NCBI GenBank assembly: GCA_037576215.1
Contig: JBANDB010000002.1
Span: 6,510,001 to 6,574,000, forward strand
Direction: 5' to 3'
Length of the DNA: 64,000 nucleotides
Origin: Armillaria gallica
Lineage: Eukaryota > Basidiomycota > Agaricomycetes > Agaricales > Physalacriaceae
Numbering within the stretch: the first letter of the stretch is position 1; every line of letters begins with the position of its first letter. Position numbers and translations under genes: made by a program. Positions 22,899 through 33,772 of the stretch are shown here, in pieces. The notes below the pieces were generated by a model. It worked only from the letters and a program-made list of their open reading frames with translations. It ran no database searches and was not told the origin of the DNA.

Positions 22899-23914
22899 TG
22901 ATGAGCCTAGACTTCCGTGGCAATGGCAACACCCAAAACTCAGAGGGAGCTTAGGAAATTAACATAGCAACACAGCAATCAAGGCAATGTGTGTGCAATT
23001 GGTTCAGTGCACCTCCATGCAGTCAATTCCTCAATAACATAAGATACACTGCAACTTTTCAGTCAGCGAAGTAGTACTCTTGGTCAAGGAGTACTAATAG
23101 ATGTTGGCTGTAAGCCAGGAAGGATCTCGATAAACAAGATGGGATGGAATCTGGTATGACTTGAATACCAAGAAACCATGATAAAACTGCGAAAATGGTC
23201 TAGAAACCATGAAAATGGATCTAGAAATCGTAGCAATGTGCTAGAAATCATGGGGGTGGACTAGAAATCATGGCAATGGACTAGAAGACGTCGAAATAGC
23301 CTAGTAAATGTGGCTTGGGGGTGTACCTAATATTGTGAAGTCTTCGACATTGCCGTGTATGGATGTGAACTGTGTGGTTTTATTGAGCAATGAGCAGATC
23401 ATGAGGTGCTGTTTAGCTGCAGATTATTGAGCTGCAGTTGCCATGCTGAGGTGTATGCGTGGGGCAATGATAATTCGAGGTCTTGGCACTGTAACAGCCT
23501 TAGTAAACGTGGTCTATAGTTGCCATAGCTGTAATTATCGTAGCTGGAAGGGTACTCACATCAATCACATCATTTCATTAAATGATTGATGGGCACATCA
23601 ACCAGATGCTTCTGAGTGATGTAGCAACCCTGTTTTAGGATGATTGTCAATCAAAGGTGCCTTGCCATGATGAGATATGGTAATTGTAATGTGAAGCAAG
23701 CTGGGAAGGATAACAGAGTGCATGAGGAGTGGATGTCATGGTTTTAGGACTGGATCTGAATGTTTGTGGCTTATACTGTGAAAATCCGTGGTATTATTGA
23801 GAGTTAGAGATATTATGGAGTATGTGGGGATTATAATGGAGTCGTTTCGAAGGTATTGGGTGATAAATGGATAAATCCGTGAATTCTGAGCATACAGAGC
23901 CTGGAGGCTCATCA
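22899..23914 (-). mobile_element. Solo LTR, TGATGAGCC family, inverted diverged copy
   Basis: The reverse complement aligns with 59762-61448 but is shorter (1016 bp), with internal losses and many transitions. Its ends are TGATGAGCC and GGCTCATCA. Flanking tetramers are tcag and ttgg, compatible with a 4-bp duplication altered by two transitions. It truncates the spliced gene to its left. Confidence 0.75.
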
Positions 23915-24367
23915 TTGGAGTGAACAATTTCTTTCAATATGTTGTTACTGATGGACATTGCAAGTCACAAAATTTTTATATAAAACACTGTCTTTACAAA
24001 AAAAAAAAGTACTTCTCATATGTTGAATGCCACACCTAAAAGGGCCTTCTTGTTGCTTTACCAAGATCCCAGTGCAATTCTTAAGTTATAGAGTCCACCT
24101 GGTACGTGCTACCAGGGATGGTTGTCTTACAACTTTTTGAGTATGCAATGGCCAGGATCTTCCTTACAAGGGTTTATGCTGTACTAGGGTGATGAACACT
24201 TGTGACAACTCACCATGATTGGGTATCTTGATCGTGATCTGTTGAGACCATCCCAAAATAGCAGGATTTGAAGTTTCTTCCGTTGCAGGGTGGCCTGGCA
24301 TGGTATGGTAAGTTGGATATAAATCTCCCTCCTGGAGATCTTCTATCCATCTTATTTTTCCTCTCTC

Positions 24368-24846
24368 ATGGTTCGCAAAGCACACCCAGAGCCCCTTGCC
24401 CTTGATACCAGGATTCCCCCAGAGCAGTTTAAGTCTCTCCTGGTTGCAGATCATTATATCCTACTTTGCCAGGCTCACAATTGACACTCCACCATAGTAG
24501 ATATGAACACCCCGGCAACCTACTTGCAACCTGAAATCAAGTCTATCCTGGATTCCATTCATCCTTTCTTGGTATGTACATTCTTGTGCATTACTCTTAC
24601 TCATTTTTATTTACTTTCCAGGTGGCACATGAATCCTACTTTCCCAAAGACAGTGATCTGATGGTTATTCATTTCCTGATGATGGCTACTGTGCTAGCTA
24701 ACAACCTTAGCCTGGCATTTCAATCCTCTCAGTGGGATGCCTGGAAAATTGAGGATTCCACTAGGATGTTCAAGTTACTTGGGATGCATCATTATTTTCT
24801 CTCTGCTACCTTGTATCTAACATTCTTGGTAGCTTTCGAAGCCTAG
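24368..24846 (+). pseudogene. Unrecognised spliced gene B, copy 1
   Basis: ATG at 24368 (MVRKAHPEPLALDTRIPPEQ). Exon 1 ends ...SIHPFL at 24570 and exon 2 starts VAHESYFPKDSD at 24622 (GTATGT...TTCCAG). One in-frame stop lies in exon 1 after LLCQAHN. Exon 2 carries FLMMATVLANNL and a WDAWK motif. The same protein with the same intron position recurs at 26973, so this is a real gene family. The function is unknown. Confidence 0.5.
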
Positions 24847-25015
24847 ATTCAATCCTTTGGATACTTTTCCTGGTGAAGCTCATGCCCCTTCTTTACCGAG
24901 CCTTCTGCTTAAATGAAACCACTTCCAGGTAATTCCTGAGCATGTCTTTCATTAAGGTCTCCATTGGGAACATTTCCAAGGTGCAGCTTCCGATGCTGAT
25001 GTGCTTGGTAATGGG

Positions 25016-26930
25016 CAGTGTGCAAATGCAACAAGTGTCTAGATCGTCAATCTAGATACTGAATCACACACACACACACAATCACCAATGTTTAAGTTCG
25101 AGGGTGAGTATGGTAGAAGCACTCGTGGTATACTTAGATATTGATAATCAATTGGGTTTGTTTCAAAACAACTTTGATTCAAATCTAGAAGTGTTTACAC
25201 GAGATACACTAATCGCGATAGTGAGATATATGGATGTGGGGGTTTGTAAGGTATAATTTGAGTGGCTTAGACTCAAAACGACTTCATCTAGGGGAGCTGG
25301 TAAGGCCTTAACTAGACAAGCTTTAACAATCGAACAATCAAAGACTTAGAGGTCTACAAAGAGTGTAATTGCTCTGGAGTACACAGACTCGATTACAACA
25401 CAAGCACATGCACTTGCAACAAAGAACCAAAGTTCTACAAAGAGTACACAGACTCTGCAAAGAACACACAGGTTCTGGCTTCAAGTATGAGACTTGCAAA
25501 GAGTACACATACTCTAGAGTACACTGACTCATTAACTATTCAAACTTAAAGTGTTCTAGGGCTTATTTCACTTCAACTAGGCAACGTCTTCGGTCTGTGG
25601 TGGACTTAGCACATCTAGATCACTTTAGTTGGTGAGGGAGCATGAGGCCATTGTATGTGGAGCAGTTCAATTAACTAGCAAGGTGCAAATGTGGGGATGA
25701 CTCTTCTTCCTACTTAGTTCTTCTAGATTACTTATAGCCACCCTTTTGGGGTTGGCTTGGTAAACTTAATTCACTTCAGTCAAGGATATGCAATTAAAAC
25801 CAGTGATTGATTAGGTAGCTATAAGGCTACTAGCACAAACATGGGGGAATGCTTTCCTGCCGTTATGCATCTAGTCGCTGCTAATTTATACAATTTCTAG
25901 TCTAGGTATAGGAGCTTGTATCTAAAAGTAATTATGGTATGAGCTTTGGGTATCAATACAAATGATGAGTAATTTAATTTACAAGGATTGCGCCATTCTG
26001 AGGTTTCTATTCAGTTGGATGGAATGACTAGTGGTCATTCTATTGCTGAGGAGTGTCCTAATGGTCCGTAGGAACTCCTTGCTTCTCCTTCATGCCTTGC
26101 CGCATGGATTCCTATTCAATACTATGAATTGCGCAGTATTTCGAGGATGTAACCACTGATCGTGATCAATCATTGGACCAAGATTGTATTTGCTTCAATC
26201 ACTGCATGATCTTTAGCTATCTCAGTGCCAAGCATCAGTTATTCAGTTATTCCAAGTTTATTTGTGTTCTAGACTAAGTTCATTTCACATTGTGAACCGT
26301 TGTGGACTTAGTGATTCTCTTCTAGGTTTATTCAGGTCGTCGAGATGATGGGTAATCTAGTCCTTCTGTGTTCTGCTTTAGGTTTGTAACCCATCTCGAT
26401 GTGTCCCTTGGTTCCGACTGTAACTAGTCTTGTTTTGGGCAGGGAATAGCATTCAGTGTTGAAGGCTTATAGAGTTGACTTGTCTAGATGTCACTTCTAA
26501 GTCCGTTCTAATACTGTATTGCTCACTATCTTATGTAGTATACTAGCTATCAGTGTAAAGCCTCCACTATAGCTCTCTGTACTGCTTGTAGACTGTGCTA
26601 TTTGATAGAAATTCGCAAAATCTATGGGTAGCCTGATACCAAGCATATCAATGCTTGGTTTATGAATTTTGTGCATCAAATTCCTTTCTTCTGGATCTGT
26701 GAGCTTATCTCCCAATCCAGTTGTCTTCTTCCAATACTGTAGCTCCTTCTGAAGCCAACAGCTATTTTTAGAGTACCTGTACTTAGAATTTGCACTTGCC
26801 TCCTAATTGGCTTGATGCACACCCAAATGCAAATTTGTTTACTAAGTCCAGGTGTATCTTCAAATTTAGATGCCAAGAGGTTTCCATGTATCAGCTGACT
26901 TAGCCAGATAATTGACTCAGCAGGTTGCTT
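25016..26930. mobile_element. LTR-like insertion, borders uncertain
   Basis: No gene. It contains a (CA)n run at 25069, repeated tracaaagagtacac phrases at 25360-25530 and scattered stops. The first 60 bases (TGTGCAAATGCAACAAGTGT) resemble the start of the solo LTR at 57599, so it may be an old copy of that family. Weak minus frames at 26497-26876 are not recognisable. It separates the two gene-B copies. Confidence 0.35.
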
Positions 26931-26972
26931 CGACTTAGGATTTATCCAGTGCCAAGCTACCTTCCTCTATCC

Positions 26973-27776
26973 ATGGTTTCTTCCTCATTCTGGCCTGAAG
27001 ATTTGCCTCTTCCTTTCATCTGGAAGGATCTTCCTTCCTTGTTACAGGCAGATCACTACCTCTTCTTATGTTTGGTGCATATCCAGTATCCTCAAGTACT
27101 CAATTTCAACATCCTGGTTAATTGGTGTCAGCTGGATGTGGTGAATTTAATTAACCATGTGCACCCTTTCCTGGTGAGTGTCCCTGGGATACAGCGTCTT
27201 TTGCTTACTAAGTCTCCAGGTAGGTTGCTCATGTTGAGCATTTCCTGGATGATGAAGATCCCTTGGTCTTGCGATTCCTTATGACAGTTACTGCGGTTGC
27301 AAATAACTTAGGACCCTGTTTCTTTGACCCAGATTGGACTCTGTGGTTGGAGCAGGATCGTTGCTATCTGGTTATCAGTTTCCAGGTATCAGATCTCTGT
27401 CTAACTCGTTATGAGAGTCTAATTCTTCTTAGAACTTCAAAACCCTGTTTCCTGGTGACTTGCATTTTCCAGGTAGTCAGCACTTGGTGACATGGTCAGA
27501 TTCTTTGCCAAGTTCAAAGGCTACCCTGTATACTAGCGACTTGCCATTTTTCCAGGTAGGTCTCGGCTGTTATCCATGGGACCTGGACAAACTGCCAAGT
27601 GTGATTGCAGATGCACTTCGACTTGTAAGCTTCTTTCCTTTTACTGGGTACCTGTAACTGACTTGAAATCCTTGTTTCAGCTGTCTCAGGTGGGAGTTTA
27701 TCCTATCCATCTGCCTGCACAGTTGTTCTCTAATTTCTACACCTGGCCAGATGTAGATATCCCTGCTACCTAGCAG
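26973..27776 (+). pseudogene. Unrecognised spliced gene B, copy 2
   Basis: Exon 1 26973-27173 begins MVSSSFWPEDLPLPFIWKDL and ends HVHPFL. After the GTGAGT...GTAG intron, exon 2 starts VAHVEHFLDDEDPLVLRFLM and continues TVTAVANNLGPCFF. This parallels copy 1 (HPFL / VAH / FLM / ANNL / W) with the intron at the same codon. Later exons with TTCCAG acceptors (around 27474 and 27554) are probable but not resolved. The right end is interrupted by a MITE at 27777. Confidence 0.5.
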
Positions 27777-28692
27777 TAAGGCATAGCATGGATCTGGATG
27801 ACCCACAGATATCCAAACAGATATCTGAAAAAATACCTGCAGATGTGGCTGTGCCCAGATATCCGGATCCGCCGGATGCAGATATGGCTTGAGCAACTCA
27901 GTATATCTGCAGATGTTCTTTTTACATCTGCAGTTGTATCATTCTCCACTGGTAAAATAGATGTCCTAGTGTTTTTGAGGTCGGGGAATCCAAATCTGCT
28001 GTCCGATCAGCGATCGGAGGACATCCGGATCCATGGTAAGCAAACGAAGAATTTCTTGATTTTCTGTCCAAACTTCCTTTATGATTTATGGCTGTTATCT
28101 AGATGGCAAAATTAATGTGGTAGAGTCGTCCTAGTGCTTTCAAGGTCATGGATCTTGAATCCACTGTCTGATTTTCAATTGGAGGTCACCCTGGCCCATG
28201 GGAGTCAATCAAAGATTTTATTGATGTTCTATTACAGGTCTTTACATTTTTCCAGGAATTGCCTGAACACTAATATTGATTATGCAGATGCATTCTACCA
28301 TTTTCGAGGTCGGGGATTCTGAATTCACCGTCCGATTTTAAATCAGAGATGATCCTGGTCCATGAGTAGTGATCAAAGACTTGAATGATATCATAAATAC
28401 TGTATTTCTTCTGTATTTTCTGTCCCCCAATTTTAGCACCATCTAGTACTCAAACATAGTGTTTAGGTACCTCTCATAGTGTAGAGTTAGCCTTCCAAAT
28501 CTCAGAATAAACGAGCCAATACTGGTCAACATATGTGAAAATCGGTTTTTTGATTAAAATAGGCAGATATCTGCAGTACGGATGTCCCGGATATGGATAT
28601 CCATGCACAGCCACACCTGCGGATGCAGATATGACCTCTCAGGTACCCTGATATCCACAGGACGGATCCGGATGCATCCGTGCTATGCCTTA
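27777..28692. mobile_element. Non-autonomous element, TAAGGCATAGCA ends, 8-bp TSD
   Basis: A 916-bp element beginning TAAGGCATAGCATGGAT and ending ATCCGTGCTATGCCTTA. It is flanked by a perfect 8-bp duplication, cctagcag (27769-27776 and 28693-28700). The ends match the 327-bp foldback element at 19451. The subterminal parts are full of short inverted and direct motifs (gatatcc, ggatccg, cagatat). No coding frame. Confidence 0.85.
27965..28460 (+). repeat. Three tandem copies of about 165 bp
   Basis: Units start near 27965, 28130 and 28294 with the theme CTAGTGTTTTTGAGGTC, then a 'gaatcc...ctgtccgat' and a 'ggtccatg' block. The spacing is 165 and 164 bp. They form the core of the element at 27777-28692. 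Confidence 0.7.
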
Positions 28693-29162
28693 CCTAGCAG
28701 TTTCTTCAAGTTTTTCCTTGCTTCCTGGTTCTTGTGAACATTCTTCTTATTTTTTGAACTCCTTATTCTTTTCCCTTTTTCTGTTGGTACTTAGAATCAG
28801 CTGTTTCATGTCGCAGGTTGCCTGATCATGACTTCTTTTCCACATGCTTGGTTCATTATTACTACTGTCCTGGTGTCTTTATTCAGCTTTTTATTCAGTA
28901 TCAGGGTGAAATTAAACCAAAGTTTTTAATTTCTAAGGCCTTCGCCTCTCTCCCCCCAACTAAATAAAAGCCTGTCCCAGGCTGTCCTTGATTGTGCGAT
29001 CACTTCCAATCAGAGTGATCAAAGCCATCAATCTTGACATGGATACAGTAATCATGACCTCAGCAATCGTGCTGTGTGAGCTTACATCTGCTTGTGTCAT
29101 ACACCAGTATGTACTAGGAAAATAATAGAGATCTTTTATCTTTTATAAAAACCTATCACCTG
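28693..29162. other. AT-rich stretch with possible LTR junction
   Basis: Contains a purine/pyrimidine tract (28947-28960) resembling the polypurine tract at 20637. It is preceded by gggtgaaattaaac, a phrase also found just after the stop codon at 51871. This suggests the edge of an eroded gypsy-1 relative. No gene. Confidence 0.35.
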
Positions 29163-29870
29163 GTGGACTCAGCAAATCAATACTCATTTTACATGGTGCC
29201 TGAGTCTATGCAAGTTGCTAGATTCAAGGCTGCTTTTGCTCTTCTCTGTTCACGCTGCAAGAATGGAGTTTATCTTCCTACCATTCCCTCCATTCTGCCA
29301 ACTCTCAAGGATGGCACTCCAGATTTCGATGCAGTCCTGGTTATTGACAAGGAGAATCTTCAGTTCTTAGAAGGAGTGGTGCATGTTCAAAGGATTTTTG
29401 CCCTTGCTATACTAAATAATACCCTAGATGTCTCTTTTTAATAACAAGGAGTGCTTCATACAGGTGTACCAGGAAGAACCATCACTTCTCTGTGAAGGAG
29501 CTTTCAGTGCCCAGTGGGGTTGTCAAAACAGGAAGCTCCTGCTTGAAATCCCTCATGGCTTCAAAGCTTCTGAGAACTCGACATTTCCTGGTCATGCTAC
29601 TGGATAGATCCATTCTGACTGGGAAGAGAAGCAGGCTGCAGCGAATGCCCAAGCTATTGCTGTTTCTCTTGCTTCTAAACCAGCCATGCCAACTCCAGTG
29701 CATTACTCATTTCTGTTATCTTTTTTTGGCTAAACTCATATACTCTTTCTGTAGCTTCCCAAGATCAAGAAGACACTGAAGACTGTCAAATCCAAAGCTA
29801 CAGTTGGCCTTGATACTGACCCAGAGACTATCCTTATTGACGAGGACATCACAAGCCATGCTGTAGAATT
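29163..29870 (+). pseudogene. Unrecognised gene, 5' fragment
   Basis: Reads MVPESMQVARFKAAFALLCS, then FDAVLVIDKENLQFLEG. After an interval with CAG at 29460 it continues YQEEPSLLCEGAFSAQWGCQ and then a lysine-rich segment, LPKIKKTLKTVKSKA. One TAG interrupts the middle exon. It stops making sense near 29,870, where the KDZ element seems to begin. It may be the front half of the gene whose back half starts at 50969. No family recognised. Confidence 0.4.
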
Positions 29871-30673
29871 TGGGCAAATATCCATGCTGACTAGCAAAGG
29901 ACCACATTGCAAAATCTATGCTTATCTGTGGCATAGCCACCTCTGAGCTCCAATTTACCAGTTGGTACAAAAAGCATTGAAAAAGGCCAAAATTGTGTCC
30001 CATTCATGGCCAGGGTTTGGCTTTTTTTGTGGGAGCATATATTCACTCAGATTTGACCATGCCACTTATTCTATTCCATCGTTGCACTGCTTCTGTTGAT
30101 TCCTTGGCCCCAAAAATATCATTTTAGGTTGATAGGCCAGTATTGCGATGTCCACACAATTCATCTATGTGAATCTCTCACATCTTCAATTCAGGACTCC
30201 TTACACAACTGCAACAATGCTCTTGTGTCACAATCATATATGTTCAGTCAAAGACAAACACGCCACGTCATCTCACTCATGTTCTCCCAAAATATTTTCA
30301 CACCCACATTTATAATTCACTACATATGCACTAATTCACTATGTACGCATGTTATCAACAATGTACCTGACCAAGAAAATATAATTAGCGAGACCATAGA
30401 GTATAAAACAGCCCAGACACACTATAACCGAAGCATTTTCTGCAGAACCCACTTTGTATCCTCAACCACATCCTCCTATAGGCCCTTCTGCCAGCATGTC
30501 CCCCCTTTTGACAAAAAGCCCCAGAAACCGAGTCCCACAATCACCAAAATGATCCTGTTTAACCCCCGCTTGTCGAGTTCACCCCAGTCACACCTAACCT
30601 CTCCTTGCCAGTGTGCATTACCAAGCAGCCCCTTCACATTGGCAATACCATGCCATTCTGATTGCAGTGACTT

Positions 30674-32935
30674 CTAGTACAACCACCAGTTACTGTGTAT
30701 AGTGGTGAGATCCTTCATATGTTTATGCAGCAGTGCCCTCCACCCACAATGGATCCAGTTTTGGACATTAGGAGGCTGTCCCACAGGTGATAGGTTCATG
30801 GTGCCGTGTTGGAATCTGTTGTGGCCTTCCAATATCATGAGGTACATAATGACCATCCTTCACTGGCTAGGGAGTTCCAATCCATCCAACATGTCCTGAA
30901 TTGAGGAAAACCAAGGCTGCCACAAGGTTCTATCAAGAAAAACTGCATCAGTTCCTTCATTGTTGTCTTTGTCTTTGCCAGATGGTACACTTGTGGACAT
31001 CACAGGAGAAGCAGTGCCAGGAGGAGAAATCGGAGAAGTTAGCACAGAAGGGGAAGTGATGGCACTTGCAATGTGAACAGACCCATGTTGACATGGTTGT
31101 TTGGAATGGAAAATGGATTAGGATTGTCATTCGGACCCATGACAGGAATCCCCCCATAAGAAGCTGACTGTATATGAGCATTCAGCAATGGCACAAATGA
31201 AATCGGAGGACCTGTTGTCACCTGCAGGAGGGCTGGATCAATCATGGAAAGATGAGGAGGGGGGGTAGGTGATGGTTGGGCCTGTGTGCAGTCAGTGATG
31301 CTCTTGAGGGTAGTGGGGGCTGGCAGTTGGATGGGTGGTGGCGATTGAACCTGTACACAGTTGCCAATGTTCTCAAGGACGGCTATACCAGCCTCGTGAG
31401 CCTTCTTGTGGTGTTCCTTCTTATTCTTGGGCTCCTTGCCTTTGGACTTAGCAGGCCTGACCATTGGTTGTTCCTTGCTGTTCTCTACATCCTCCCCAGA
31501 GTTTTTCTTCCTACTCCTTCACTTCTTCTTCCAAGGCTGGTCCACCTCAGCCATGTTGTCCTCAAACTCCTTGACAACACTCTTGCACTTTATTCCCTGC
31601 TCTCTGCCTGATGGAATGTCTGGCTCCTCCTCATCACTCTTCTGCATATCATTGTCATCCTGGTGCAGGCCTTCAGAGAGCATGCAAGCCAATTTTTCTT
31701 TGTCAGCTGGAAACCAACATCATCAAACCCAGCCACTATGAAACAATCACATAAAACTCACAGTAGCATGTCTCTGCCCATGCTTGGAACAGGCTTGTTG
31801 TCTTGTGGTATGCCTTGGGCCAAGCATCAGGGAATTAGAGGTGTTTGGCTTGTTTATCATAACTGGCATGCATCCTAAAGTTGGGCAGGTGAGCGAGCAA
31901 ATGGGACACAGGAATGCAGATGTATAAAATGATGTTAATCTGGCCACCCTTCCTTGGTTCCAGGCCTGCAAAATAAATTGAAGCATGCAATCTCAGCATC
32001 TCTCTGAGCTTCTCCAAAAATGGCACAAGGGTGGCTGGCAGCTCCTCTATGACTCTGAGCCCCAACGTCAGGACCAATTGCAACAAAACAATCACACGAA
32101 GACTGACCTTTGCATTGCTACAGGATCCAGAAGATTCCTGGCCTCCATGATTGCTTGGGCCCTAGCCTTGCACACTTTTTTCCCCTCCTCCTTTGCCAGC
32201 CTTTCATACTTCTTCTGTTCCTCCTCTGGCAAGGCTGCAAACATAGTTCGAGTTAACTGCAACGAAGTCCCAATCTTTCTTTGACCACTTCCTCCCACTT
32301 CCTGCTGCAATTTTGTCTTCAATGTGTCTTTGTTATCCTTCACCCACCATTCCACTGGTGTATTTGCATGGGTACATGTCATGTCGATGCTGAGGACATG
32401 GCAAAGTAGCAGGTGGAGAGGGCTATCTGATGGTTTGCTCTTTGCCGCTGGCAGAAAAACAGATGAACCCTCAGCATTCTTTTTGGGACATTTCCATTGG
32501 TAGTCAAGCCAATTAAATATACCCTTGATATGCATCAATTCTAGTCTGTACCAGGATAACCACTACACTCACAGTATTCATCTGAGTGATCTCCATGGCT
32601 TTCTTCAGCAACTTGCTTGGATGGATGATGTCCAAGTGAGCTGGTGGAGGCAAAGAGGTAGGCTCTTGGTCCACTGGGTTGTCCCAGTAGTACAGCTTGA
32701 AATACTCGTCCACAACAATGGATGTGTACTCTTTGGCATTGGTGGCACCCAGATTCCAGTGATAGCAATATTTATCGATGTGTCCATTCAGAAACTGTTC
32801 ATGTGAGCCTTTCGCCCAGCCTTTCTTCAAAGGGGGGAGTACAATAGGCGGATAGGTCACAGTGATAGGGTCAGAAGTATTCAGTGATGCTGAAGGGTCT
32901 ACTGTGGTCTTGGTCTCATGTTGCCTGAAAGTCAC
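30674..32935 (-). pseudogene. KDZ companion gene 1
   Basis: A hypothetical-protein type that in Agaricomycetes often travels with KDZ transposases. Start region (32935 down): HETKTTVDPSASLN, then KGWAKGSHEQFLNGHID. Next come ARTMFAALPEEEQ-like helices (LPEEEQKKYERLAKEEGKK at about 32200). After an intron (GTCAGT... to CAG near 32060) follows VIEELPATLVPFLEKLREM and GGQIN. A Pro/Gln-rich middle (PPPIQLPAPTTLK) precedes a C-terminal NVQNWIHCGWRALLHKHMKD and a terminal SNWWLY. Frame breaks between the pieces are partly introns and partly decay. The biochemical role is unknown. Confidence 0.55.
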
Positions 32936-33772
32936 ATATTATGATGTTTTCTGGCATTTCAATGGAAATAAGACTTACACATCTGATCCCTCTTGAGCTG
33001 TACCTGCTGTCATCTTACATGCTTGAGAATCTTCTACTAACCTTTGACAATGACACAAATTGATGCATCTTCGAAAGGCTTACTTGAAGTAGAAGAGCTT
33101 GGGCGAATTAAGGTTCAGTTGCTGATGTAAACTTTGTGGCTGACCCGCAACTGTACAGTTCATGCCTTAGCTTTCAAGCTTGCAAGCCTCATTGACGAAC
33201 TTACAAACATCTCATCCCAGTCTAGCAAATCCACAGACTCACGATGACCAAGACAAATACCAAGCACTCTTTTGCCAGCACCTTGGATTGGACTGGTGTG
33301 TATACATGTTCCTCATGGCCACTCAAACCTCAGCATCCTTTTAGTCCTTCTGACGCACCTCTGCACTCTCGTCTGATTCCCCTTCCAGCATGACTGATTC
33401 ACTCACACTGGTGTCAACGTTGACATCGGCACTATCCCTCCCCTGTTGCCACTGCCTAGCGCTAGGTCATCAATATTGACCCCCACCTCCCTTGCTTGGC
33501 CTCCATATTTGAACATCCTGACTGATGGAGAGCGCAGCTTTGTCTTGGGTATGTCTTTGCACTCTCTCTTTGATTTATCTCTGATTTTTTTGGTTTGATG
33601 CTAGGCCAGGGTAGATACTAGAACGGGAAGATGTTCTTCATTTCATTGATAAACCTACCTACCTGTCCATATATGTACATTAAATTTTCTGGTTATTTTA
33701 CTCGCTTGTTATATTCATCACAACTCATTGGACACCATATGTGCGTGCAATAAAAAATCATGTATTAAAATA

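Noticed and set aside
25061..25080. (CA)n microsatellite as a functional feature
   Set aside because: Short simple repeat within an LTR-like insertion, with nothing linking it to a function.
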